From Symsagittifera roscoffensis (taxonomy: Eukaryota; Xenacoelomorpha; Acoela; Convolutidae): 64,000 nucleotides of DNA. Positions within the stretch are counted from its first letter, which is position 1. Each line of letters opens with the position of its first letter. The stretch spans positions 69,678,123 to 69,742,122 of the forward strand of contig NC_087064.1 in assembly GCF_963678635.1 (NCBI RefSeq), in the 5' to 3' direction. Positions 19,165-29,873 of this stretch are shown piece by piece. The translations under genes and the position numbers were made by a program. The notes beneath the pieces are model-generated. The model did no database searches, had not been told where the DNA came from, and saw nothing but the letters and a program-made list of their open reading frames with translations.

Positions 19165-20288
19165 AGTCCGTTTCGCGTTACCGAGAAGCTCCGGCCTAAA
19201 ATCTCCGAACTCTGACTATTTGGATTCGGTACTAAGCAAACCTGTTTACTATCACTTAACCAATTCATATTTCTCATTCTAAAAATTTCCACCACAGCTT
19301 GTCCTGGCTGTAGTTTTACTTTTCTATCTAAAAAAATTGGTACCTTGTTTTCGTCTGTTTTTATCCTATTAATTGGTTTCTTAGCATACTTCCGGTCCGG
19401 GTTTCTAATCCGTATCAGACCCTTGTTCAAGTCAATCATCAGGTCAAAATTCCTGACGAAATCTCTGCCCAAGATGAATTGGTCAGCGTCGTCGAAATTC
19501 TCTACCACCAGGAAGCTCATCCAAAGATCCCGTCCTCCCATGTGGATGACCGTTACTGGTGTTCTTTCGGCTACGTAAATAGCTCCTCGATTGGCGGCGG
19601 CCAGTCTGAGATTTGCTGGAATTAGATCTTCCCTCGTGAAGCTCATTCTTTCCCAAGTTTTTATCGGCATCACATTCAATACCGCTCCTGTGTCCAGAAG
19701 CCCTGTGACCCCGATTTTCCTTCCGTTGGTGTCGAGCAGATGTGCAGTCACATCTGCTTCATACCCAATGTGTACTGCATCTTGTTCCATCATGGCGTCA
19801 TGGCCTATCCTGCGGACTTTGAGTTCCTCCGTACCCAAATAGATCTGCCCCATTTGGTCACTATCTGTCGTTACATAAGTCCTAGTGTAGATACTGACTC
19901 CATCCACGTTCAGCATCACTTGATACGGCCCATAGACCTCCAGGTTGCGTCCATGAAGTTTCTTCATGAGAGGGCCACCCGTTGTTAGTAGTGCTCGCAC
20001 AGCTCTCGACTCAGTGCGTGGCTCCACCTGCCTCAGATAATCTGCATATGTGTCCAAATGCATCAAAGTGAACTCGGGTGGTTCACTCAGATTTCTGATT
20101 ACCTGATGTCCAGCCACTGAGATTATCGACTGTATCTTGCTTCCTTGTGGCACCATACCGAACCTCTGACCGGAGATCACATTAAGTTTCATACTCAAAC
20201 TGCTTGGTGCTTTAGTCTCCTCGATCTCCGTTGCTTCGAAGGTATTCAGTTGCTCCTGTAGTTTCTCATTCTCCAGTTCGAGTTTCAC
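19083..20288 (-). CDS. Pol protease: retropepsin-like aspartic protease (401 codons)
   Basis: N-terminal part (residues about 1-170) is a conserved region without a named domain. The retropepsin core follows: LLDTGA with catalytic Asp (near residue 220), the flap region and FILGRDF near residue 290. It processes gag and pol chains; dimerisation is family knowledge. A 62-bp tandem duplication lies at the start (20,229-20,351), at the gag-pol frame change. The end (RGKNLVTLCR) is out of frame relative to element B, where the same place continues GKKLGYVLP. Confidence 0.85.
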   Translation of the reverse strand: MKLELENEKLQEQLNTFEATEIEETKAPSSLSMKLNVISGQRFGMVPQGSKIQSIISVAGHQVIRNLSEPPEFTLMHLDTYADYLRQVEPRTESRAVRALLTTGGPLMKKLHGRNLEVYGPYQVMLNVDGVSIYTRTYVTTDSDQMGQIYLGTEELKVRRIGHDAMMEQDAVHIGYEADVTAHLLDTNGRKIGVTGLLDTGAVLNVMPIKTWERMSFTREDLIPANLRLAAANRGAIYVAERTPVTVIHMGGRDLWMSFLVVENFDDADQFILGRDFVRNFDLMIDLNKGLIRIRNPDRKYAKKPINRIKTDENKVPIFLDRKVKLQPGQAVVEIFRMRNMNWLSDSKQVCLVPNPNSQSSEILGRSFSVTRNGLCVSVLLNTLDTTVSIQRGKNLVTLCR

Positions 20289-20351
20289 TTTTTCTTCGAA
20301 GGTATTCAGTTGCTCCTGTAGTTTCTCATTCTTCTCCAGTTCGAGTTTCCT
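20229..20351 (-). repeat. 62-bp tandem duplication at the gag-pol junction
   Basis: The block with tcgaaggtattcagttgctc occurs twice, 62-65 bp apart, in a Glu/Leu-rich coiled-coil-like stretch (KLELE, EKLQEQL). Gag ends (TGA at 20,326) inside the second block, and pol runs in another frame across it. Confidence 0.75.
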
Positions 20352-22813
20352 GCTGCACTCTATTTAGAGCATCCCTCGCGGCTGCCATGTAATCAATCTT
20401 GAAGTCATCAGCCGCAGTCACTGTTTCCGGTTCACGTGTCTCTTCAATTACCGCTTGCATTTTCTTCGTCGCCAGCTCTTGCGATTTGTCTTTTCTGCGC
20501 GCCTCCGCTTCACTCAACAGGCGAGCCTTGCTGGCTTTCACTCCTGATAAAGCTTCCTCATGCCTTGGATGCTTGATGTCTGCCACTGCATCCCAAAATT
20601 GCGGACAATCTGATTTAAAATGACCTTCCAAGTTGCAAAAGAAACACCTCGGGCCAAATTTTGCAATTACTCCTCTCATGAAATCCTCATTGTCAACTTC
20701 TGACGCATCTTCGTCCTCGAGGCTAAAGCCTATTGCTTTCATGCCTTGTTTGTAAGTTGGGCATGTTGACACATGATGGTCCGTTGAACTGCAATTGGCA
20801 CAAGAGCGTCTCTTGTCCATATCATCCCTCGGTTTGTACCAGTTGTTCCCTTGGTTTGCCGGTCCGCTGTTAAAATTGCCATTATTGTTCTTGTAGTATC
20901 CAGATCTCGAAGGAGAATTCAACAAAAGATATTCTTTTGACTTGAGCCTCAACTCCTCTGATGTTGGCGCATTGGTTGATAGTGGTGTGTAATGCGTTGC
21001 CAGCGTTGTCCGAAGTTCATCATTCTTCACACCATCGATGAATTTTGAGGCTACTGCCAGGTTCATCCTTCGGTTTGACTCATCCGGTTGGCTGCGTCTT
21101 CTCAGCATTTCCAAGTCATCTAGAAACTTGTCTATCGTTTCATCCTCTCGTTGCCTCCGTTTCTCGAAGCGCATCATCGACTGGTGCCCTGCACCCCCGA
21201 TCCAAAACGGTTTAACAAGAACTCGAAGATTTTCTCGGCTGTGTCACGCTGATATTGCTTCTTGGCCCTGACACAGTTCGGGGCTGTCCCTTCCAAGTTA
21301 CTGGTGAGCGCACTGCATTCTTGTTTTTCCGACAAGTCTTCTTCCTCAAAATGCAGTTTCATTACCTCTATCCAGGTATCAATGCAGCCATCCGATTCGT
21401 TTTTGTAGCATCTTGGTTTCTTAAAGACTCTTCTGGACTTCTCACTGCGTTCATTGGTTCTGGATAAACTTGTAAGGAATGTCTCCTCTAAAGACATGTT
21501 TAGCGGTTCAAAGGCTGTGGCCATTGCCGTAGCATCTCTCGAGTGCCCCGCCTGAGTTTCATCACACCTTGTCGAAGGCTCTGTATTCGATGCACGTGAG
21601 TGTTTCCCCTTTGGTCCACATGACTCCTCCCTGGGCTCGTATGTCTCCTGTTACCGGAATCACTTCTCCCAGTCGCATGTGTGCCTTGCGTTGGTCGTTC
21701 GTTGGAGGTCTGTCTGTTCCCCGTTGAACTTGCTCTACTGTTCGGGCCCCATGTTCTATTATTCCTTGTGGCATAGCCTGATGAACTGCCCCTACTTCTA
21801 GTGGATCCATATGTCCTCCTCCTTTGATGGTCATTGAAGTTCACCTTCGGCTCCCTGATGGGACCTCCCGAGTTCGGTTTCCCTTCTTTTGGTCCACTCT
21901 TGCTGCCTAGTAGCCCGTCCAACCTATCCATGATAGCCTGAGTTCGCCTCTCCATCATCGCGTCTATCTTTGTGTCAAGAGTCCCAAGAGACTGCTCTTG
22001 CTGAATTCTTAACTTCTCCATGTCGTCTCTTAAGCCTAACTCTCTCTGTTCCGCATCACTTGTCATTCGCGACAAGTTCTTCGCTATGTGCTTGTCCGTT
22101 CTTTCTTCCAAGCTTTTTTCGCTCCTACCAACTTCTTGTCTATTGCGGTTTATTTCTTCCCGCAGACTTTCTCTTTCAATGTGAGCTGCTCTTTCTAGTT
22201 CACTCATTCTTATGGCCATCTGTTCATTTTGTTCTCCTATACTGTCCACTATGTTGTTCAAGGCTTCTTCTAGTGCTGCCCCGTTATCCACGAGTGGCGT
22301 CACTAGTGGCGGTGTAACCCTGTCGATCCCAGGTAGCTTCGTGCTGGTCGAGATTCGGGCCTTGACTCTCTGCCTCGACGTCTTTTCATTATCTACCTCA
22401 GGATCCCCCACTGCGTTGCCTAGCCCTTTGTTTCTACTCTCCCCAGTTCACGGCTCTGAATTTGTCATAATCGCGAAGCCTCTCGACTGGCCCGGTGTGT
22501 TTATCTCTTTGCTTATCGTTCTCATCACACCAAATTTGTCCATGGTTCCAGTCTCTCTTTCGACGTATGCCTCATTCTCCTGGGTCGAACTATTGAGGCT
22601 GACTTGAGATACAAAATCCACTTGCTCCTCTTCGTCCTCTTCTTCCTCCTGGGATTCACATTCCTTTTTCCTGTGCCCACTCCCATGGTGAATGGAAAGA
22701 TGTTTCTTAAAGTGTTCCTCATTCTTTCTGAGAACGATGAGGACGTTGTCTGTTTCTCAGTCCCGCCTGCCATCATAGTGTTGTCTGTTGGATATCTTCT
22801 AGCTCCCACTTTT
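20326..22813 (-). pseudogene. Gag, element A main copy (N-terminus missing, frameshifted)
   Basis: Frames 22,809-22,525, 22,411-21,500, 21,524-21,174 and 21,177-20,326 line up with the single gag frame of element C (61,331 onward). The first roughly 100 codons are replaced by leader sequence at 22,814. The parts are: acidic segment, coiled coil (ALEEALNNIVDSIGEQNEQ), Arg/Gly/Ser-rich linker, capsid-like region (WIEVMKLHFEEE, RFGSG, LDDLEMLRRRS), then two CX2CX4HX4C zinc knuckles (CANCSSTDHH-VSTC near 20,780; CFFCNLEGHFKSDC near 20,625). Gag packages the RNA and forms the particle. Frame changes at about 22,690 and 21,500 mean it is broken. Confidence 0.8.
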
Positions 22814-22903
22814 TATGTTGATTTAAAATCACAAACAAAAAAAATATATTTATTATGACAACATATGAATACCTCTATAAAAAAAACGCATGTGCATTGT
22901 AAT

Positions 22904-23155
22904 TTCAGTCGGTCACAGTAAAATAGTCGAACTAGTCATTTTAAGAAAAAGCTTTCCCTGCTTGGTGCTGCACCAAACAGACAAAACTTTGAAGGCAGTA
23001 ATTTTCTCAAGTGGGCGTCTATTGCACCCACCGAGTACTGTGTTACCTATCTGCCTTCGGACTGCCCGAGCTAGACCTACTAAATCCTCAGGGCAGTCAC
23101 TTTTCACAAAAATGTATTGGGTTTCAATCCAATCCAATGAATTACGCTTTTTTTT
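22904..23155 (-). other. Leader segment, unit 1 of the tandem array
   Basis: Noncoding leader copy. It contains the conserved two-hairpin RNA element (23,006-23,097), a palindromic TTGGTGCTGCACCAA (22,959-22,973) and the TCCGAAGGCAG block. The 74-codon minus frame here is not conserved as protein. Confidence 0.5.
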
Positions 23156-23271
23156 AGTTTAGACTTAATGTCGCGAATATCCGAGTTCGGACCTGTTTTG
23201 TTTCGGTCTGCTTTTTATTGAAAGGTAAGTTACCAGTGCAGTCACTGATTCCTAGCCTGTCTGCTAATAAC

Positions 23272-24467
23272 CTAATACCTCTCACTGATAGCCTGAGTTC
23301 GCCTCTCCATCATCGCGTCTATCTTTGTGTCAAGAGTCCCAAGAGACTGCTCTTGCTGAATTCTTACCTTCTCCATGTCGTCTCTTAAGCCTAACTCTCT
23401 CTGTTCCGCTTCTCTTGTCATTCGCGACAAGTTCTTCGCTATGTGCTCGTCCGTTCTTTCTTCCAAGCTTTTTTCGTTCCTAACAACTTCTTGTCTATTG
23501 CGGTTTATTTCTTCCCGCAGACTTTCTCTTTCAATGTGAGCTGCTCTTTCTAGTTCACTCATTCTTATGACCATCTGTTCATTTTGTTCTCCTATACTGT
23601 CCACTATGTTGTTCAAGGCTTCTTCTAGTGCTGCCCCGTTATCCACGAGTGGCGTCACTAGTGGCGGTGTAACCCTGTCGGTCCCAGGTAGCTTCGTGCT
23701 GGTCGAGTTTCGTGCCTTGACTCTCTGCCTCGACGTCTTTTCATTATCTACCTCAGGATCCGCCAATGCGTTGCCTAGCCCTTTGTTTCTACTCCCCCCA
23801 GTTCGCTGCTCTAAATTTGTCATAATCGCGAAGCCTCTGGACTGACCCGGTGTGTTTATTTCTTTGCTTATCGTTCTCACCACACCAAATTTGTCCATGG
23901 TTCCAGTCTCTCTTTCGACGTATGCCTCATTCTCCTGGGTCGAACTATTGAGGCTGACTTGAGATACAAAATCCACTTGCTCCTCTTCGTCCTCTTCTTC
24001 CTCCTGGGATTCACATTCCTTTTTCCTGTGCCCACTCCCATGGTGAATGGAAAGATGTTTCTTAAAGTGTTCCTCATTCTTTCTGAGAACGATGAGGACG
24101 TTGTCTGTTTCTCAGTCCCGCCTGCCATCATAGTGTTGTCTGTTGGAGATCTTCTAGCTCCCACTTTTTCAGTTGAGATGTCGGACAGTTCTGACATCTC
24201 CTCTCGGTCCAATGTCCCGGTGGAAGTGGCAAAATCATGGCCTTGTTCTACCGGAGTAGATTCACTCGCCAGCCTTCTGCCTCTCCCTTCCAGTCCATGT
24301 ACTTCCTGGTTGTCATTCATGGCATGGTCCGTATTGACCTCCACTTCTAACATTTCTTTTCGCTCTTCTGAGGACTTCTGACTCCTAGTTTCAACCATTC
24401 TGCCTGAAACCGTCTCCCCTTTGTCGGTCCGGGCCCGTTTGATCCGATCCACAAAAGGGTCGGTCAT
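23272..24467 (-). pseudogene. Gag N-terminal fragment, tandem unit
   Basis: Frames 24,467-23,877 (MTDPFVDRIKRART start) and 23,976-23,272 cover gag to about codon 395. A 2-nt insertion relative to the intact frame of element C, in the acidic stretch near 24,020, causes the split. It ends by running into leader sequence. Confidence 0.75.
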
Positions 24468-25089
24468 TGTTTCTCTTTGCTTATTAGGTATCCCTGTATG
24501 TTATCAGAGTACAGTTTGTATATAATTTATTCACACTAACCGATTATTGGTCGTAAGATTTGAGAACTAGCACAATATGATGTTATCAGTCAATTTAAAA
24601 GATAGTGTACTCACTACCTAATCAAGCACAAATTATGTTGATTTAAAATCACAAACAAAAAAAATATATTCATTATGACACAATATGAATACCTCTATAA
24701 AAAAAAGTATGTGCATTGTACTTTCAGTCGGTCACAGTAAAATAGTCGAACTTGTCTTTTAAAGAAAAAGCTTTCCCTGCTTGGTGCTGCACCAAACAGA
24801 CAAAACCTTGAAGGCAGTAATTTTCTCAAGTGGGCGTCTATTGCACCCACCGAGTACTGTGTTACCTATCTGCCTTCGGACTGCCCGAGCTAAACCTACT
24901 AAATCCTCAGGGCAGTCACTTTTCACAAAAATGTATTGGGTTTCAATCCACCCCAATGAATTACGCTTTTTTTAGTTTAGACTTAATGTCGCGAATATCC
25001 GAGTTCGGACCTATTTTGTTTCGGTCTGATTTTTATTGAAAGGCAAGTTACCAGTACAGTCACTGATTCCTAGCCTGTCTGCTAATAAC

Positions 25090-26285
25090 CTAATACCTCT
25101 CACTGATAGCCCGAGTTCGCCTCTCCATCATCGCGTCTATCTTTGTGTCAAGAGTCCCAAGAGACTGCTCTTGCTGAATTCTTAACTTCTCCATGTCGTC
25201 TCTTAAGCCTAACACTCTCTGTTCCGCTTCTCTTGTCATTCGCGACAAGTTATTCGCTATGTGCTTGTCCGTTCTTTCTTTCAAGCTTTTTTTGCGCCTA
25301 CCAACTTCTTGTCTATTGCGGTTTATTTCTTCCCGCAGACTTTCTCTTTCAATGTGAGCTGCTCTTTCTAGTTCACTCATTCTTATGGCCATCTGTTCAT
25401 TTTGTTCTCCTATACTGTCCACTATGTTGTTCAAGGCTTCTTCTAGTGCTGCCCCGTTATCCACGAGTGGCGTCACTAGTGGCGGTGTAACCCTGTCGGT
25501 CCCAGGTAGCTTCGTGCTGGTCGAGAATCGGGCCTTGACTCTCTGCCTCGACGTCTTTTCATTATCTACCTCAGGATCCGCCAATGCGTTGTCTAGCCCT
25601 TTGTTTCTACTCTCCCCAGTTCGCGGCTCTGAATTTGTCATAATCGCGAAGCCTCTCGACTGACCCGGTGTGTTTATTTCTTTGCTTATCGTTCTCACCA
25701 CACCAAATTTGTCCATGGTTCCAGTCTCTCTTTCGACGTATGCCTCATTCTCCTGGGTCGAACTATTGAGGCTGACTTGAGATACAAAATCCACTTGCTC
25801 CTCTTCGTCCTCTTCTTCCTCCTGGGATTCACATTCCTTTTTCCTGTGCCCACTCCCATGGTGAATGGAAAGATGTTTCTTAAAGTGTTCCTCATTCTTT
25901 CTGAGAACGATGAGGACGTTGTCTGTTTCTCAGTCCCGCCTGCCATCATAGTGTTGTCTGTTGGAGATCTTCTAGCTCCCACTTTTTCAGTTGAGATGTC
26001 GGACAGTTCCGACACCTCCTCTCGGTCCAATGTCCCGGTGGAAGTGGCAAAATCTTGGCCTTGTTCTACCGGAGTAGATTCACTCGCCAGTCTTCTGCCT
26101 CTCCCTTCCAGCCCATGTACTTCCTGGTTGTCATTCATGGCATGGTCCGTATTGACCTCCACTTCTAACATTTTTTTTCGCTCTTCTGAGGACTTCTGAC
26201 TCCTAGTTTCAACCATTCTGCCTGAAACCGTCTCCCCTTTGTCGGTCCGGGCCCGTTTGATCCGATCCACAAAAGGGTCGGTCAT
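25090..26285 (-). pseudogene. Gag N-terminal fragment, first in reading order
   Basis: Frames 26,285-25,695 and 25,794-25,090, same layout and same 2-nt insertion as the neighbouring unit. This is the gag start next to the true leader of element A and so would be the first one translated. Confidence 0.75.
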
Positions 26286-28276
26286 TGTTTCTTTTTGCTT
26301 ATTAGGTATCCCTGTATGTTATCAGAGTACAGTTTGTATATAATTTATTCACACTAACCGATTATCGGTCGTAAGATTTGAGAACTAGCACAATATGATG
26401 TTATCAGTCAATTTAAAAGATAGTGTACTCACTACCTAATCAAGCACAAATTATGTTGATTTAAAATCACAAACAAAAAAAATATATTTATTATGACAAA
26501 ATATGAATACCTCTATAAAAAAACGTATGTGCATTGTACTTTCAGTCGGTCACAGTAAAATAGTCGAACTTGTCTTTTAAAGAAAAAGCTTTCCCTGCTT
26601 GGTGCTGCACCAAACAGACAAAACTTTGAAGGCAGTAATTTTCTCAAGTGGGCGTCTATTGCACCCACCGAGTACTGTGTTACCTATCTGCCTTCGAAAA
26701 ACTTTTGTCCCTATCAATAAGCTCAGCTAACTTCTGATCTATTGGTATCAAGATCAACTGGATATGTCCAGTAGTTCCAAAGTTATTAACCAGAACGTCT
26801 TTTTTCTAAAGTCAAAAAATTTCTCTCTAATAGGTTCCGCCTAACTTTTTCCGCAATTCTGTTCTTTTCGACCAAAAAATTATTGATCCGAGCTCAAAAG
26901 GCCTATACTTTTCTAGTTCAATGCAAAAGACTTGATCTAAAACGCTTTAGTTGAAAAAATTTGCGAAAAACTATGCTACCTATACCCCTCCGGATTGATG
27001 AATCCACCAAATCAAACACGTTAAATTCGATTTCTCTGCAACCCGGAAGGCTTTTGGGTAGCGGGTTTTGAAACTCGTAGATTCACTAGTGGAAATTGTC
27101 CGAACAACTATTTTTACTGTTCTAACTCAAATATTTCAAAAAAAATTCTGAATTTATAGTGTTTCGTTTTCTCAAAAATCACGAAAATTCGGTTTTTTTT
27201 TGTACCAAAATAGTTCCAACTAATTCCGAACTAAACTTAACCGGTTCTATCTATTATACTAGTGCAGTTACGATGTAACACACTAATTTAGCGCTTTTTC
27301 CGTTTCAAAAAATATCGATATTTCAAATCGCGATTTGTGGGGGGATCAAAATATTGCTATTTTGACCCTAAAAACCGGTCTGCTTTCTGTGTTTTTCACT
27401 AAAAAACGATATAGGAGTATTAATATAGGCTTAATAAGTAATAATATTAGTAATACTATACCCCTCCGGGTTTGTTCATTATCCGAATTAAGGTGTTTAT
27501 CTCGGATATTCGCAGTTCGGTGAAGGGTCACTACAGTGCAGCACTGTCGATACCCCCACAGACTCCTATCTTAATTTTTTGTACCAAAAGGGATACAAAA
27601 CTTCTTAACGATACCCAACAATTGATTGTCGTTGTTGTTGAGCCCCTTCTTGTTACTCCTTGTACTGCTTGCCGGATCAGTCTTCTCCCAAGGCCCTTCC
27701 GAAATGAGCGCAAATCAGCTGACCCTTCCGGATTGAGCGCAATTTATCATTAACGTGCTTAAATGCTCAAATAACCCTACAGTAAAAGCCTCACAAACGG
27801 GCTACAAAATTGATCGTAACAGTCCTGACTGATATAAATGCCTGTAACAACAATATATCGATCAACAACAAACGGGAGGGTCGGATCACATCTTGTCTGG
27901 GGGGATGATTTCTACTGATTTTTTTACTTTTTTTTTTTACTGTTTTTGGTTTTTTCGGTTATTTTTTTTGTTTTTTTTTGTTTTTCTTGGGTACTATACT
28001 ACTGTTTGTTCGGTTTTATATATATCTTTTAAGTGTTTTTGGTCACGGACCACTCAGGAGATGACGGGATCGCGAATCCCCCCACCCTTCCTGGTTCGTG
28101 AATTTTCGGTCTTAACTAGGTTAAAAAGCTATTCACGGTGATCCGGAAGGCTTCCGCGTTCCGAACTACCCTTCCGCCCCTGCGGTTTTAGCCTATTAAG
28201 GGCGTTAATATGAGCATCCGCTCGGCGCGGAGCGCTCGTTAATGGTTCTGCCGGTCATGATGTTAAAAAGGAATAA
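26286..28276 (-). other. 5' leader of element A
   Basis: About 2 kb of noncoding sequence between primer site and gag. It matches the leader of element C in reverse (59,880 back to 58,562), for example around the CCCCCCACA/TGTGGGGGG tract near 27,335 and GTGACGGTCACT-like CTTCACC sequence near 27,525. It is shorter than in C by about 0.85 kb at 26,697. Short CCCTCCGG/CCGGAGGG motifs occur at 26,986 and 27,462. Small open frames at 27,335-27,753 and 27,893-28,141 lie in T-rich repeats and are not conserved as protein. Confidence 0.6.
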
Positions 28277-28291
28277 CACCCAGGAGCGCCA
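28277..28291 (-). other. tRNA primer-binding site, element A
   Basis: Minus-strand TGGCGCTCCTGGGTG, starting 12 nt after the LTR end. It begins with TGG as required to pair with a tRNA CCA end. The implied tRNA end (acceptor CAGGAGC, discriminator G, CCA) resembles animal arginine tRNAs. It is identical in A, B and C. Confidence 0.6.
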
Positions 28292-28303
28292 TAAAAACAT
28301 CTA

Positions 28304-29230
28304 TGTAACATTCGCCCGGAAGATACATATCGACGGAAAATAAAACTAAGTCCTAAGGAGATTGGCCAACGTCTAAACAGAGCATTACATGCTTTTAACC
28401 GTCGCTACCAAGCCAGTACTTTTGGTGGTCTTTCTAACATCGGGTCGACAAAAACGTTACTGCTTTCGGCTTCGGTCAAAACACTCAAATTAACTAGATT
28501 ACATATAGAAATAGTGAACTCATGGCTGAGTCGCAGTATTCCCAGACCACGAGGTCACTCCTATAATCAGGGCTACAGTTATTTATTGAATTTTTTTTGT
28601 TTTTGTTCAGTTGATAAAAATCATCATCTCCATCGAAGATGGATCAACCCTTTCCCCCAACTCCTAGCTTCTCATCCTAGCAAAATGAATTCAGATGTTA
28701 ATTAAATTCAACTCAGGACATGGCAGGGAAGCTAAAAGTTTAATAAGCTAATAAAAGTTCCAGTCCCGAGACCCTCCGGATTCTTGAATCCGAGGAAATA
28801 AGGCTCTTATCTTCCTTCCGGAAGGCTGTCTTCCACCCTTCACCGTTGTTCGCAACGGCCTTGCAACTATTGTAGCGGCACAATAGTTGCAACTCGGAGC
28901 TGTCTCTGCTACTTCTGCAATCTATTGTCGTTTTTCAATCATTTTTCAATCGTTAACGTTTTTCAATCGTTAACGCTATCGCAGCTAATGTTGTTGTGTT
29001 TCGTTTCGGCTTTTTTTGTAAAATGGCCGTTCTTGACGTCTCCCAGAATTGTTACGTCATCAAATCGAATTTTTAAAATTTAGAAATTTCCGAATCCTTC
29101 AGCCTTCACGATTAGTCCAATCGTTCGAAAAACGCTCTTATTCCTTCAAAATTGCCAATTCGGAAGGTTCGCTGCTAAAAACTTGAATCTGTTGAATCTG
29201 CTTTTTGGTCCTTTCTGGTCGAATGTCACA
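28304..29230 (-). repeat. 5' LTR of element A (927 bp)
   Basis: Bounded by TGTGACATTCG (minus strand, from 29,230) and CGAATGTTACA (ending 28,304). These are inverted repeats with one mismatch and the usual TG/CA ends. It aligns over its length with the LTR at 57,623-58,534. Inside are an 11-bp perfect hairpin (28,863-28,890), CCTTCCGGAAGG (28,818-28,829) and CGGATTCTTGAATCCG (28,778-28,793). It is the promoter and polyadenylation region by family knowledge; the exact sites are not seen. Confidence 0.8.
28863..28890 (-). other. Conserved LTR hairpin
   Basis: GCAACTATTGT and ACAATAGTTGC form an 11-bp perfect stem with loop AGCGGC. The same stem with a different loop is at 57,945-57,972. The stem is conserved and the loop varies, as expected for a selected RNA or DNA hairpin. 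Confidence 0.6.
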
Positions 29231-29233
29231 TAT

Positions 29234-29844
29234 CACGCACGATAAGACCCTTAACAGTAGAAGATAGTGGTAAAGGGGGCTTCAGTGGGGAAGTAGTGGA
29301 GAACAGTATCCTCCCGTGCCACGATTTGGGAGTGATAACAACGTTATCTCGAGGAAAACACGGAAGCGGAGGCTCGGTCCCCCAGAGACTGATATATGGT
29401 GAAAGACTATAGTAAACTAAATTTTTAGCTACTCTGATGCCATAGAACTTTGAATTGACACCAGTATTATTTGATATTTTAGAATATGAGTAACTAGAGG
29501 AAGAATGGGTCAATCCGTCTCCAATGGATTTAATATAGAGCTGTCACCAAAAATATAATAAAATAGGATGTTTGCGCCGTGTTTTTAATAGCAATCACGT
29601 AGTCTGAGGATCCGAGACTCAGCTATGTGGTTGTGTTGGCATGTAAACGAAAGCTGATCAAAAGTCGTTTGACTGATGGCCTAAAAATAGTAACTTTTTA
29701 CTTAGCCCTAAACAGACCAGAAAATCAACTGGCAAGGTCGAGACGGTGAAAAACGAGTAGAATTAAAGTAATTGACGCCTGCCATTCGTTAATAGGTACT
29801 TTTTCTACGCTCTGTTGGTGTGTAGTATTTGGGCGAATGTTACA
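29234..29844 (+). repeat. 5' LTR of element B, 5'-truncated
   Basis: The end GGGCGAATGTTACA (to 29,844) and the sequence before it align with the LTR at 57,930-58,534, with clear divergence (for example gagtaactag against gagaagctag). About 300 bp of the LTR start, with its TGTGACATTCG, is missing; the sequence stops 3 bp from the 5' LTR of element A. A 95-codon minus frame here (29,226-29,513) is not conserved. Confidence 0.65.
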
Positions 29845-29856
29845 TAGATGTTTTTA

Positions 29857-29873
29857 TGGCGCTCCTGGGTGGG
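29857..29873 (+). other. tRNA primer-binding site, element B
   Basis: TGGCGCTCCTGGGTGGG, 12 nt after the LTR. The match to a plausible tRNA end extends two bases further than in A and C (T-stem CCCACC), consistent with a real tRNA template. Confidence 0.6.

Larger units (their letters stand above)
22814..26697 (-). repeat. Tandem array of leader plus gag start (two full units of 1.82 kb and a partial)
   Basis: Units start at 22,814, 24,634 and 26,452, each with tatgttgatttaaaatcac. Each full unit has the end of the leader (with the two-hairpin RNA element) and gag codons 1 to about 395, ending MERRTQAI/SERY at the return to leader sequence. All copies share the same 2-nt insertion relative to element C, so the duplication came after that mutation. 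The third unit breaks at 26,697 into distant leader sequence: about 0.85 kb present in element C (59,880-60,730) is missing. Confidence 0.85.
3633..29230 (-). mobile_element. Element A: giant Ty3/gypsy-like LTR retrotransposon (about 25.6 kb, decayed)
   Basis: Reading on the minus strand from 29,230: 5' LTR, tRNA primer site, about 2-kb leader, gag (with extra partial copies), protease, RT/RNase H, integrase, macro-domain module, spacer, X1-X6 frames, 3' LTR remnant. The order protease-RT-RNase H-integrase and the RT sequence are those of Ty3/gypsy. The length is several times that of a usual gypsy element (5-10 kb) and is due to the long leader, internal duplications and an extra coding block of about 8 kb. 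Frameshifts, stops and duplications show that this copy is no longer able to encode its proteins whole. Whether it was inserted in one event cannot be shown, because the 3' LTR is only 80 bp and no target-site duplication can be matched. Confidence 0.85.

Noticed and set aside
28304-29844. Element A inserted into the 5' LTR of element B
   Set aside because: The missing first 300 bp of the B LTR are not found on the far side of A (left of 3,633), and A lacks a full 3' LTR, so a simple insertion is not supported.
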